The position numbers were made by a program, and so were the translations under genes. Positions 27,301 through 35,461 of a stretch of 64,000 nt of DNA are shown piece by piece. The stretch is taken from the NCBI RefSeq assembly GCF_964026735.1, contig NZ_OZ034692.1, forward strand, positions 620,001-684,000. The letters run 5' to 3'. Below the pieces are notes generated by a model. The model had not been told where the DNA came from. It ran no database searches and saw only the letters and a program-made list of their open reading frames with translations. The stretch is from Wolbachia endosymbiont (group E) of Neria commutata. GTDB taxonomy: Bacteria > Pseudomonadota > Alphaproteobacteria > Rickettsiales > Anaplasmataceae. Within the stretch, counting starts at the first letter, position 1; each line of letters opens with the position of its first letter.

Positions 27301-29121
27301 AAATTGCTCTTTTAAGGTAATATTGTTTATTAATTCATCGACTCTCGATAGCACAAAATGATGTATCCATATTCCACCATTAATCTCTATGTAATAGCTG
27401 TTATGTGATAGGATCTTTGCTCCCAAATTCTTAGTGATTTTCAATATTTGTGATAATTCAAGACCACCGTTATTTGGGGTATAAACCTTCAGCTGGTAAT
27501 GAAGGTTGTCCTTAGTAAGCCTTAGATCCACTTCGCTAATTTTTTTCTTTCTCACTATCTCCAATTTTTTTATATCGTAATATGCATCATGAGGCTCGAA
27601 GCTCTCTTGATAACTTATTGGAAACGCATTGCAATAGCGTATGAATATATCCTCAACAGTGCTAAAAGTATTATATAAATTGTCTATAAAACGGTCTTCC
27701 CACTTCTCTGTAATATTTCTCAGCTTATTTTCTATACGTAAAGCTTCACTATCCAGAATTTCTGAACTGCTAGCTTTGAGTACAATATGCAGCTTCATTA
27801 AATCATACTCATTGATAATATGATGATTATAAATCTCTGAACTTTCAGCATCGATTTCATCCTTTAATATATCACGTATTTTAAACATTAACCTAGCACT
27901 AGCATAACGCATTGGGATTAACACTATGCAGCTAATAAATGCTCCTACACTTCTTAAAAACAACTTGACTCTTGGCTTGATTGCAAGAGACATGACTGAG
28001 ATACAAATCTTAAATAACTCATCTTCATTAGATTGGAATAGTTCATCACAAGAGAACACTTGTAAAATAGAAATCAAAGCTTTATTGTTGTGGCCCCCTA
28101 TTACAAACCCAGCCCTTTTTTCTATTGTTTGAACTTTACCTTTAATTATTGGAATTGTTCTAATATCTTGAACTTCAGCTACAGAAGTAAATAATCCAAA
28201 AAAACGTTTTTCCTTTATCAACGTCCCTTGACTATCAAATTCTTTTATCCCTATACAATTCATATACGTACGTCGATGAACTATCGAAATTAGATCTGAT
28301 CTAAATATATACAAAGAACTTAGATCATTAGATGAGATCGATGCATTTTGATACCCTTCGCTTGCTCTCATCAAACCAAGGTTCTCTTTATTATTTGGAA
28401 CTATCTTCCCATCCTTGTTTGCAGCGCATTCTTGATAGCCCAAAAATACAAAATTGTTATTCTTTAACCAATTTAGAAAGTCTTTTTGCTCCTGATTTCG
28501 GTCTGGTTTCATTCCATCTGGGATGACAGAAAGACTTACTTCATCAAGCTTTTGCAGCATTAAGTGCCAGTCCTTAACAGTGCAATTTACTGCACTCAGG
28601 GTTTTTTGTAGAGATTCTTTTAGAGTATCAACAAAACTGTCACTTATGCCCTTAATTATTACATATATAACTGACTCTTTTACACCGCCATTTTCTTCCA
28701 ATGGGCAAATATCATCAATTAAGCCGCCTTTTCTTTTAATATTGATTATGCTGTTACTATAATAACATATCGTTAAACTGTGTGATTTAATAGTGGCAAT
28801 CACAGAGTCAACCAAGAATGGCATGTCATCATTTGTTATTCTAACCGTAGTAAAATTGCCTTCTATTCCCGATATATTATTTACATTACTTACTACTAGT
28901 TTACTTTCGCCTCTTTCCTTTTTAGAAACAAAGTCGTATGCATCTTTTACAATGTATAAAAGGGATTTATCATTTACCTTTAGGTCACTATTATAAATAA
29001 AATTATAAAAATATTTAGTAAACTTCTTAATCTTTTCTTTTTCTTGATGATTTTCTTGATCAACTAGCTTAAATAAAGACTCAGTGTCAACATTATAATC
29101 TACACACATTTTTTTTAACAA
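24400..29121 (-). CDS. gdhB: NAD-specific glutamate dehydrogenase, large (GDH180-type)
   Basis: 1573 residues, the size of the 180-kDa bacterial NAD-GDH class. It deaminates glutamate to 2-oxoglutarate and feeds the TCA cycle, fitting an organism that uses host amino acids as fuel. The catalytic core includes LRGGKLARGGLRWSDRTEDF and MTKNAVIVPVGAKGGFI (active-site Lys), then VVAADKGTASFSDYAN and SAGYDHKKMGITARGAW in the dinucleotide region. The N-terminal third contains ACT-like regulatory regions. The reading frame is intact throughout. Confidence 0.96.
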   Translation of the reverse strand: MLKKMCVDYNVDTESLFKLVDQENHQEKEKIKKFTKYFYNFIYNSDLKVNDKSLLYIVKDAYDFVSKKERGESKLVVSNVNNISGIEGNFTTVRITNDDMPFLVDSVIATIKSHSLTICYYSNSIINIKRKGGLIDDICPLEENGGVKESVIYVIIKGISDSFVDTLKESLQKTLSAVNCTVKDWHLMLQKLDEVSLSVIPDGMKPDRNQEQKDFLNWLKNNNFVFLGYQECAANKDGKIVPNNKENLGLMRASEGYQNASISSNDLSSLYIFRSDLISIVHRRTYMNCIGIKEFDSQGTLIKEKRFFGLFTSVAEVQDIRTIPIIKGKVQTIEKRAGFVIGGHNNKALISILQVFSCDELFQSNEDELFKICISVMSLAIKPRVKLFLRSVGAFISCIVLIPMRYASARLMFKIRDILKDEIDAESSEIYNHHIINEYDLMKLHIVLKASSSEILDSEALRIENKLRNITEKWEDRFIDNLYNTFSTVEDIFIRYCNAFPISYQESFEPHDAYYDIKKLEIVRKKKISEVDLRLTKDNLHYQLKVYTPNNGGLELSQILKITKNLGAKILSHNSYYIEINGGIWIHHFVLSRVDELINNITLKEQFEITLAKVFTKEIRNDYFNSLIILAGLKWKEVLLVRTLSAYLKQTSFSYNQEYIQKVVSEYPKIVKYLIQLFRSRFNPTIDVDRAETTEIFKEKIEELLKEISNVSHDYVLRSMFNLIMAILRTSYYQEDKHYLSIKFDSNKINYLPEPRPYRELYVYSNFFEGIHLRGGKLARGGLRWSDRTEDFRTEVLGLMKAQMTKNAVIVPVGAKGGFIIKQVYKDKNTLREKGVECYKDFIRGMLDITDNVVDGKVIPPENVIRYDEDDPYLVVAADKGTASFSDYANQIAAEYNFWLGDAFASGGSAGYDHKKMGITARGAWIAAQRHFWKMNKDIYQDVTAIGIGDMAGDLFGNGMLLSKNIHLIGAFNHMHIFVDPNPSAEKSFVERKRLFELPFSTWMDYSKDLISQGGGVFERSSKSISISQEMKQSFGIKEDTLSPSSLIKYLLKAEVDFIWNGGIGTFVKAKSESHGMVGDKANDELRVDGKDIRASMFIEGGNLGCTQLGRIEYAERGGYINADFVDNSAGVICSDLEVNIKIAFVSAMKENGLSLEKRNEILASMVDEVASKVLEDHNRIETKALLLECLQAKERLEQHYRLILNLEKPGLLNRGIEFLPNDEEIAKMLAEPIGLNSPQLSVLMSYARTSIKNEIIHSDIPEKDFSSEVYLLSYFPQKMISKFKDYILKHQLSREIISTCIANDIVNRMGCIFINNLVENAGISMNEAVSIYIVINRLYDLDTLWNEIDELDGKIDIDSYLEIVKNVQKFIGRVSFWLARNFDKFGFIKLSDVIKFHDVIETLGKNLTGILDERLLKTYDCKLNSLLRLKINEALARKVANLCILTYALDVISISEQTSTPILDVGKIYFELKSLLKFDLIREIAIKMKGSSSYWDRSLINDSLDDLSNYHHKLTVKVIKSTDNTKDNVKVWVYNDKDYIERYSSFLDEMVASKLDLSKLIFIIRRIKVLAS

Positions 29122-29345
29122 AGATACACAGTAACTTTAAACCTTTTTAACTAAGATTTCGTTATTAAGAGCGTATACAATTAATTCACCATTTTCTACT
29201 ATTTCGTACAATAAAACTAATTTAGCTAAATTATAAGGGTAACTTTAGCAGAAGCTATACTATTTGCACAGCAGCTTCTTGGCCACAACCTTTATTTATA
29301 CTATATCAGTAAATATCCAATCTGTCACTGCACTTGCAGCCCCCC
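29122..29345. other. Intergenic region, nothing seen
   Basis: 224 AT-rich bases between the glutamate dehydrogenase and the secreted-protein gene. No reading frame, tRNA or clear terminator found. Confidence 0.5.
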
Positions 29346-30146
29346 TTACGATAAACTGTCCAAGTCAAATTTTTGTTTTGGATAGAGCGTAAACATAACA
29401 TTCCCATGACCAAAATATACATTTTGAGGATCACTCACTTGTTTTTTTGTTGCCTTTTTATCTACATTCCATATAAATGTCACATAGTTTTCGGTTACTG
29501 AGTGCACTTTTAAATCTTTAGTATTTATAAACAACTTTCCATTTACCCATACTCTCCACGTATCGGGGGAAAGGTATAAAATTGAGTCCAAACTCACTAT
29601 CCTGCTGTTGAAATTATCTGTTACCTTTTCTTGTATAGCACTTGAAGATCGTAAGTTAAACTTTTCCATTTCATCGATCATTTTATTAACTGGTTCTTCA
29701 TCAAAAAAAATGCTTTTTATATCATGGTATTTTGATAAAACACCAAAGTCATTCTCTATTGCTTCTTTTATTACATCATCCCGATTTGTAGAGCTTGGTT
29801 TGTTGTTGTTGATAAAAAAACACTCTTTTGCGCGTAATTTTGCTATATCAATAAAGTCATCGATTTCTTCTTTTAAAATGCTTTCAAAATATCTCTTCTC
29901 TATCATCATTCCATATTCCGAATGATGACAAATCATTTCATAATTATCTTGTTTTTCTATATATACGCATAGATTTTCGCTATTTAATCCTAATATTTTA
30001 TGCTCAATAAAACTTTCATTGCCAGCACACTGCCTGCAAGAATATTCTTTACAACTCCCTATACTTTCTATAATTCCTTCACAGTTGCAATACGCATTAA
30101 GACTGACGAATAATAGTGTGCAAATAAAAAGTAGTTTTATCTTCAT
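29346..30146 (-). CDS. Secreted protein of unknown function, third gene of PilMNOP-like cassette
   Basis: 266 residues from the ATG at 30146, chosen because it gives a clean signal peptide (MKIKLLFICTLLFVSLNAYC) and begins just after the preceding stop. The mature N-terminus has Cys pairs (CNCEG, SCKEYSCRQC). The C-terminal domain reads LSPDTWRVWVNGKLFINT through VTENYVTFIWNVDKK to FTLYPKQKFDL. Its place after a PilO-like gene suggests a periplasmic PilP/GspC-like partner, but I cannot support that by sequence alone. Confidence 0.65.
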   Translation of the reverse strand: MKIKLLFICTLLFVSLNAYCNCEGIIESIGSCKEYSCRQCAGNESFIEHKILGLNSENLCVYIEKQDNYEMICHHSEYGMMIEKRYFESILKEEIDDFIDIAKLRAKECFFINNNKPSSTNRDDVIKEAIENDFGVLSKYHDIKSIFFDEEPVNKMIDEMEKFNLRSSSAIQEKVTDNFNSRIVSLDSILYLSPDTWRVWVNGKLFINTKDLKVHSVTENYVTFIWNVDKKATKKQVSDPQNVYFGHGNVMFTLYPKQKFDLDSLS

Positions 30147-30150
30147 TACT

Positions 30151-30762
30151 TTATCTGCTTGATATAATATACCAGTCAAAAATTATATTAGCTCTAACTA
30201 TCTCTAACATGTTACCATTTAAAATCTGATTCATAGTTGCAGCATCAATATTCCTCTCCTTGTTTAAAACAAGAGATTTAATCATAACATAACCAGGTAG
30301 ACTTGGAATAGACTGTAAAAATAAAAAAATATGCTTATCACTGATTGAGCTTAAGTTTAAAGTCACCTCACTTTTTATTACTTTTGTGTACTCACTTGTG
30401 TTATGAACCTCAATTTCTTCAGGTATGGAAATTGAGATTTCAGGCTCTAGTATATAATACTTTTTATACAGCCTGCTAAGCTCAAAGCTTAAGTTAGCGA
30501 TATATCTACTGCTGTGTAAACTCGAAGAAGAAATTTTCTTCAATAAATCTAGGTTTCTATTTAAAATAACTTCCTTTTTTTGAACCTCAGTAATCTGTAA
30601 ATTAATAGAACGAATTTTATCAATAGTGCCCTGATTTTTATTATAAACCTTTCTATCATGAATAATAACGTATGCTAATAATCCAACTAATAGAAAAGAG
30701 AGAAATAGATACAACATAAGTTGAATTGCAGTTTTTCTTTTTAATTGAAAAATAGTCATCAA
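30151..30762 (-). CDS. Single-pass membrane protein with PilO/GspM-like architecture
   Basis: 203 residues. There is a short cytoplasmic N-terminus, one membrane helix (about 14-34), a coiled coil (about 38-75) and a C-terminal alpha/beta region (SEVTLNLSSISDKHIFLFLQSIPSLPGYVMIKSLVL). This helix-coil-ferredoxin-like layout and its place right after a GspL/PilMN-like gene (1-base gap) suggest a PilO/GspM-type inner-membrane assembly protein. The sequence is too divergent to claim the family. Confidence 0.65.
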   Translation of the reverse strand: MMTIFQLKRKTAIQLMLYLFLSFLLVGLLAYVIIHDRKVYNKNQGTIDKIRSINLQITEVQKKEVILNRNLDLLKKISSSSLHSSRYIANLSFELSRLYKKYYILEPEISISIPEEIEVHNTSEYTKVIKSEVTLNLSSISDKHIFLFLQSIPSLPGYVMIKSLVLNKERNIDAATMNQILNGNMLEIVRANIIFDWYIISSR

Positions 30763-30763
30763 T

Positions 30764-32203
30764 TTACATTGCCTCTCCTACTTCAACATAAATAGATATA
30801 TTTTCTCCCTCAGCAGCAGGTAAGCTAGAAATATTAATGTCCTTAGCACGAAAGTTGTTGTTTAAATTTTTTCGCAGTTTCTCGTATTTATAAAAAATAT
30901 TTTTGCCTGGTTGGAAATTAAACCTCAAAGTTGTAGTAATAGAATTTTTTGCCTCATTGCAATTCCACTCAAAGGATTGAAGTTCTACACCCGGTACTTT
31001 TAATTTTTCTACATATTTAACTTGTGTGAGAGGTGAGAATTCTATTTTTGATAAAATATTGTTTATGCTTATCAAATCGTATATCTCATCTGTTTTTTTT
31101 ATATTATAATTTTGGCTAAGCTTTGTTAATTGATCATTTAAAGTTTGCTCCCTTGCTAGTAAATCATCAGCAATATTCAAATTTGAATGTAAATTTAATA
31201 AAGAGAACACATTAACTAGGACTAAAACAAAAACGAAATACAGAAAAGCTCGAGGAGAATTTAAATAAAAGGAGTTGATCAGATAAAATTCTTTAGTGTC
31301 TTTTGTATTGAAGATAGCTGCCGGCTTGTTCTTAAAGCTATGCAATAAAACTATGGTGTCACAAAAGCTATCTTTTTCGCTTATAGCTAATTCTGATCCC
31401 AATAATTTACCTAACTCATATGGAGTTAATATGCTCACGTTATTTTCTGAAAAATTTATGACTGATAAACTAGCTTTAATATCTTCCGAAACTATCATGC
31501 AAAGATCGATAAAGTCGTTTTTTTTTAAACCAAACTTAGTTAAGGATTTAATGGCGTCTTGTACCTCCTGGTATATTCCACCCGCGATTATTCCCGGTAA
31601 ATTATCATTAGTAAAAGGTATTAAACGCGTAAACACCATTTTATTCTCTTTAAGAATCACCTGCCTGTAGCCTCCCGTTTTAGTTGTGGCAACTATGATT
31701 TTCCAATTATCAGAATCTTTATGTAAAATCTTTTTTGCTACATTATTAATTTCCATAGGAAACATTAATATTCCTTTAAAGTTAGAGCCTATCTCTACAA
31801 ACGTATTTAACCAATATTCCACTAAATGATTTGCTTGTGACGAGACAAAAAGATAACACCAATTTTGATTAAACTTGTTTGGCTTTCCAATCAGAAAAAC
31901 TGATTTTATATCGCTATTACGAATAAAATGCTCCATTTTCGTTTTTGCTGATAGATAGGCGCTAACCCTATTCACCCCTGGAATATACTGCAATGAATAA
32001 TTTTGATCTACATGATTAAGCACCAAGTATAAAGGTGCTTTTTTATCGGATGAAAGACACGACTTTAAATCGGAAACTGCTTTATCATTTCTGTTCTTAA
32101 TAAAGTATCTTTTATTTAAAGTGTTATTTTTAAAATATAGTAATATTATGCCTTCCTCTCCAGTCGAAAGCATGAACTTACTTTTGGGTTTTGAACCAAA
32201 CAT
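30764..32203 (-). CDS. Membrane protein with PilM-PilN / GspL-like architecture
   Basis: 479 residues. An N-terminal cytoplasmic domain of about 310 residues has an actin-like flavour (WKIIVATTKTGGYRQVILKENKMVFTRL). One membrane helix (about 316-337) follows, then a coiled coil (about 343-370) and a C-terminal alpha/beta domain. PilM plus PilN in one chain is the GspL layout. First gene of three on this strand, with 1- and 4-base gaps. No pilin, secretin or ATPase gene lies nearby. The assignment is architectural; homology was not tested. Confidence 0.6.
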   Translation of the reverse strand: MFGSKPKSKFMLSTGEEGIILLYFKNNTLNKRYFIKNRNDKAVSDLKSCLSSDKKAPLYLVLNHVDQNYSLQYIPGVNRVSAYLSAKTKMEHFIRNSDIKSVFLIGKPNKFNQNWCYLFVSSQANHLVEYWLNTFVEIGSNFKGILMFPMEINNVAKKILHKDSDNWKIIVATTKTGGYRQVILKENKMVFTRLIPFTNDNLPGIIAGGIYQEVQDAIKSLTKFGLKKNDFIDLCMIVSEDIKASLSVINFSENNVSILTPYELGKLLGSELAISEKDSFCDTIVLLHSFKNKPAAIFNTKDTKEFYLINSFYLNSPRAFLYFVFVLVLVNVFSLLNLHSNLNIADDLLAREQTLNDQLTKLSQNYNIKKTDEIYDLISINNILSKIEFSPLTQVKYVEKLKVPGVELQSFEWNCNEAKNSITTTLRFNFQPGKNIFYKYEKLRKNLNNNFRAKDINISSLPAAEGENISIYVEVGEAM

Positions 32204-32283
32204 ATCAACAGGGCATATACTTATTCCAGAATTAAAAAGATAATTTATTGAAATTCACTAAACATCAGAGGAGAACATTTATT

Positions 32284-32382
32284 ATGAATTTTCTCAATAA
32301 CATCATTTATATCATGATTTTTTTGATTAAATTAGCTTTAATGTTAAGATATTATAACAGAGATGTCAAAAAAGTCTATTGA
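32284..32382 (+). CDS. Possible 32-residue hydrophobic peptide
   Basis: ATG at 32284 opens a 33-codon frame encoding MNFLNNIIYIMIFLIKLALM and then LRYYNRDVKKVY: one membrane helix and a basic tail. An AGAGGAG ribosome-binding stretch lies at 32267-32273, ten bases before the ATG. It is divergent from the PilMN-like gene. It may be chance; small membrane peptides of this kind include type I toxins, but no antisense RNA is visible. Confidence 0.3.
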   Translation: MNFLNNIIYIMIFLIKLALMLRYYNRDVKKVY

Positions 32383-32520
32383 TCAGGCTGGCTATAAATT
32401 AGTTTTTATTGACAAATCATTAATTTAGTTGCAAGAAAAAATCCAAACTGGTATGACTTATATTACGAAATTATTAAGTGAGATCCCAGCGTCTGGGCTC
32501 CTGCGACAATGTTGCATATT

Positions 32521-32739
32521 TTAATTTTGCCTTTCCTGAGTAGGATTAGCAAGTTCCTTTATTTTCCATGCTATCTCAACATCATCAAGATTAATTTCAA
32601 TTTACTCAACTAATGTTCTAATAATACCACGTTTAGTTTGCCAATCTAATTGATCAAGATTTGATTCAATTTTGGAAGAACAGTTTTCTACGCTACTCAT
32701 CGCAAGGTTCAATTCCTATTGTAATTTTTTATGATCTAG
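32521..32739 (-). pseudogene. Relic of a large serine recombinase (C-terminus)
   Basis: Read on the minus strand this gives DQLDWQTKRGIIRTLVE, a stop, then IEINLDDVEIAWKIKELANP and QERQN. This is the C-terminal pattern of resolvase-type large serine recombinases, including those of phage WO as I remember them. Two in-frame stops show it is dead. Only about 70 codons remain. Confidence 0.6.
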
Positions 32740-32756
32740 GCCCTGTGAATAAAATT

Positions 32757-32935
32757 TTATGAGAGCCATATAAGTGCGCCAACGAAATTCAAAAACCCCA
32801 TAAAAACTACAGCAGTTTTATCAAATCTGGAGAAAATCCGTCTGAAGTTTTTGATTTTACCGAAAAAACACTCGATCAAATGCCGCTCTTTATAAACGTG
32901 CTTGTCATAATCTCTTTGCACTTTTCAATTCCTTA
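32757..32935 (-). mobile_element. IS5-type transposase relic (3' end)
   Basis: The minus strand encodes DYDKHVYKERHLIECFFGKI, then KNFRRIFSRFDKTAVVFMGF and LNFVGALIWLS before a stop at 32757. This is the DDE-domain C-terminus of IS5/IS4-group transposases. The upstream part is missing, cut at about 32935 by the next element. Confidence 0.7.
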
Positions 32936-33849
32936 GACCCCCTGCGAAACAACGTGAAGCAAGTTGCTGATAAAATCTGGTAGAAATCCCCAGCCCAAAA
33001 ATTATTAAAAACTATGCCGCAAGTTCACAATACCCGCAATAATATTAAATCTCATGTTGTATTTCTTCTGAAAATTTCTGTAAATATTTGACATAATCTT
33101 AAAAACATTGATCTCGCGAATCTTATTTTCCACACGCATCCTGAACGATGGCAGCTTCCGATTATGCTCCTTTTGCTCCTCCGTTAGTGGCTTTTTACGG
33201 TGTTTTTTGTACGGAATCACAACGTTTTTCTGCAGTTTTTGCCAACCTTGATACCCAGAATCGGCATATTTTATGCTATCTTTGGCCAACAATTTTTCCT
33301 GTTTCCTTATGCGAAAGTCATGTATTCGACCTCGATGTGATCTTGAAACTGACAAAATTTGCCCATTTCCCTCAATCACAATTTCGGTTTTTATCGTGGT
33401 CATTTTTTTCTTTCTGGAATAAGATTTTTACGTTTTTTTGCGTCTTTTGGCCGCTGTATCGGTTGCTCCGTGACATCTGCTAAAATTTTTAAATCCTTTC
33501 TGGAGTCAGCGTTCTATCCTTTTTTATCGCAATTTTTTTGGCCAATAATGACTCCATTTTCTTCAAAAGTCGGCAAATATTTGAGTTGTGCAAATTAAAC
33601 AAAAACCCTAAAAATGGATGCGTTATGTACGTTCTATAATAAATTAGAACACATAAAATCCTGTCTTCTAGCACCTCAACATGCGATTTTCTGCCATGGC
33701 ATTTCTTTTTAGCCTCCATTTTTTCCCACTCTGGACGCACTTTTTCCACGATTTTTTCAAATTCAGATGTTGTGAGCCCTGTCAATTGTCTAAAAACATA
33801 TGGTGTTTTTGCTATTTTTACGTAACTTATTGCCATCTTCCCTCTTCTA
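32936..33849 (-). mobile_element. IS5-family (IS1031-like) insertion sequence, degraded
   Basis: Contains both transposase parts: 33836-33489 (MAISYVKIAKTPYVFRQLTG, 115 residues) and 33403-33005 (TIKTEIVIEGNGQILSVSRS through AGIVNLRHSF). The outer limits are approximate; GGGGGTC near 32936 may be its 3' end. Related fragments lie at 54567-54640 and 61060-61255. An IS630 copy has inserted 12 bases upstream of the first ATG. Confidence 0.75.
33005..33836 (-). pseudogene. IS5 transposase with two frameshifts
   Basis: The first part runs from ATG 33836 through LTPERI. The sense sequence continues in another frame as LKILADVTEQPIQRPKDAKK, and shifts again at an A7 run to MTTIKTEIVIEGNG. The A7 shift could be the programmed frameshift usual for this IS group; the first is a mutation. 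The DDE region (SRSHRGRIHDFRI, YADSGYQGW) is otherwise well kept. Confidence 0.8.
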
Positions 33850-34779
33850 TAGTACTTTCCAAAGCAAATGATAACTGTATAATGACCATTTAGGCATGTA
33901 GGAAAAGTGATGGTATACAGTGTTGATTTAAGAGAGAAAGCAGTATCTTTGGTTAAAAAAGGAAAGCCAAAGGAAGAGGTTGCAGAACTTTTGGAGATAG
34001 GAATAGCAACGTTATACAGATGGCTAAAAAAGAAGGCTGCAGGTGAGAGCTTAAAACCAGCAAAAATGAGTGGTTTTATAAGAAAAATAGATCCAAAAAT
34101 GCTGAAAGAGTATGTTAAAAAACACCCAGATCAGACGCTAATGGAGATGAAACAAAACCTAGGATTTGGGATAAATTCGATCTGGTATAGGCTGAAGCAG
34201 TTAAAAATCACAAGAAAAAAAAGACCACGCTTTACCGAGAGCGGAACCACGAAGATAGGCAAAAATTTGTCGAAAAAGTTGCCAAAATAGACCATGAAAG
34301 CATTGTGTATATAGATGAAGCAGGAGTCGATAATAGGCTATACCCAGAATATGGAAGAGCTCCACGAGGGGGAGAAAATTTATGCAGACATTACGGGCAA
34401 AAAACGCGAGAGAATCAGTATGACAGGTGGGTGGATTAAGAAAAATTTTATTGCGCCCATGACCTTCACTGGAGGGTGCGATAAGGATGTATTCAATGCG
34501 TAGCTGGAGCAAATATTGCTACCAAAGTTGCCTGTTGGTACAACTATAATTATGGATAATGCTGCTTTTCATAAAACCGCTAAAACAAGGGAATTAATAG
34601 AATCTATAGGTTGCTATTTGCTCTATCTTCCTACGTACTCACCAGATCTGAATCCAATTGAGCATTGCTGGCATACGATTAAAAGCTGGCTCAGGACTCG
34701 CATGCATCAGCAGGATAATCTACACCTTTTGGTTGGTAAGGCGATTATGGAAGTTTATCACTTGTATTAGAAAGTACTA
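33850..34779 (+). mobile_element. IS630-family insertion sequence, copy 2 (930 bp)
   Basis: Same termini as copy 1 (TAGTACTTTC / GAAAGTACTA) with flanking TA at 33848-33849 and 34780-34781. Opposite orientation to copy 1. It sits between the IS5 element and a truncated coiled-coil gene. Confidence 0.9.
33907..34770 (+). pseudogene. IS630 transposase (broken, same lesions as copy 1)
   Basis: HTH part 33907-34290, then the DDE part in the -1 frame (IVYIDEAGVDNR near 34302). A return shift lies at G5 (34368-34372) and a TAG at 34501-34503 in FNA*LEQ. The domain then ends YLPTYSPDLNPIEHCW through KAIMEVYHLY. All breaks match copy 1. Confidence 0.85.
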
Positions 34780-34781
34780 TA

Positions 34782-35278
34782 GTAGGTCGCAACAATTACA
34801 GTCAAGAGAAGTAGGTCCTATAAATTTTGATAAACATATAGATGTGCTACAAAGAAAGCAAAATGATGTACAGCAAAAGCTGGTAGATCTTAAAAGTCAG
34901 AAAAAATTTATGAGTAGAAAAGATTATGAAAAACAAAAAAGTAGATTGAAAAATCAACTTAGAGATATAATAAAAGAAAAGTGGTCATCTTTTATTGAAA
35001 ATAATGTAGAAAATCTAAAAGACAAGAAAAGTAGTATTAAAAGTTTATTAGATTCCCCTAACAAATATTTAGATCAATACAGTGAAAGTAAAGATATCAT
35101 AGAAAAGTTAAAAATAGATACAAAGGAAAATAAAGACCTACTGAAAAACGTACTTCAGGAAATAAAGCACGATTTAAAACAGAAAATTAAGAGGGATGAA
35201 AAACTCAATAACCCACCTAAATCAATATTTACACAATTATTAGAACTTTTACACTTATCAAATAGCCATACCCGTTAA
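34782..35278 (+). pseudogene. 3' remnant of a coiled-coil protein gene
   Basis: Immediately after the IS630 end the frame reads SREVGPINFDKHIDVLQRKQ and continues for about 160 residues of Lys/Glu/Gln-rich helix (KKFMSRKDYEKQKSRLKNQL, NVENLKDKKSSIKSLL), ending LLELLHLSNSHTR. No 5' part exists on the other side of the IS, where an IS5 element lies instead, so the start of the gene was lost. Family unknown. Confidence 0.65.
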
Positions 35279-35285
35279 CATTTTC

Positions 35286-35320
35286 ACCTGTAGCGAGGCT
35301 ACTGCAGGTTTTCTAATTTT
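35286..35320 (+). terminator. Rho-independent-like terminator
   Basis: ACCTGTAGC pairs with GCTA/CAGGT through a 3-nt bulge around a GAG loop, followed by TTTTCTAATTTT. It lies just after the coiled-coil remnant stop. Confidence 0.5.
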
Positions 35321-35381
35321 ATTGGTTTTTATACTCTATTAAACTCATTAAAATTTTATGATTAGAGTTAAGAATTTAAAG

Positions 35382-35453
35382 AGGCCGGGACCGGAATTGA
35401 ACCGGTATAAAAGGATTTGCAGTCCTCCGCATAAGCCATTCTGCCACCCAGCC
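35382..35453 (-). tRNA. tRNA-Cys (GCA)
   Basis: The cloverleaf on the minus strand has acceptor GGCTGGG/CCCGGCC, anticodon loop CTGCAAA (GCA) and T arm ACCGG-TTCAATT-CCGGT. Discriminator U73 is the identity base of tRNA-Cys. CCA is not encoded. It lies 8 bases downstream of the aldolase stop on the same strand. Confidence 0.93.
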
Positions 35454-35461
35454 ATTTATGA

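Noticed and set aside
32757..33836. One continuous IS5 element
   Set aside because: The 32757-32935 piece is a second C-terminus distinct from that ending at 33005, so two different IS5-type elements are present.
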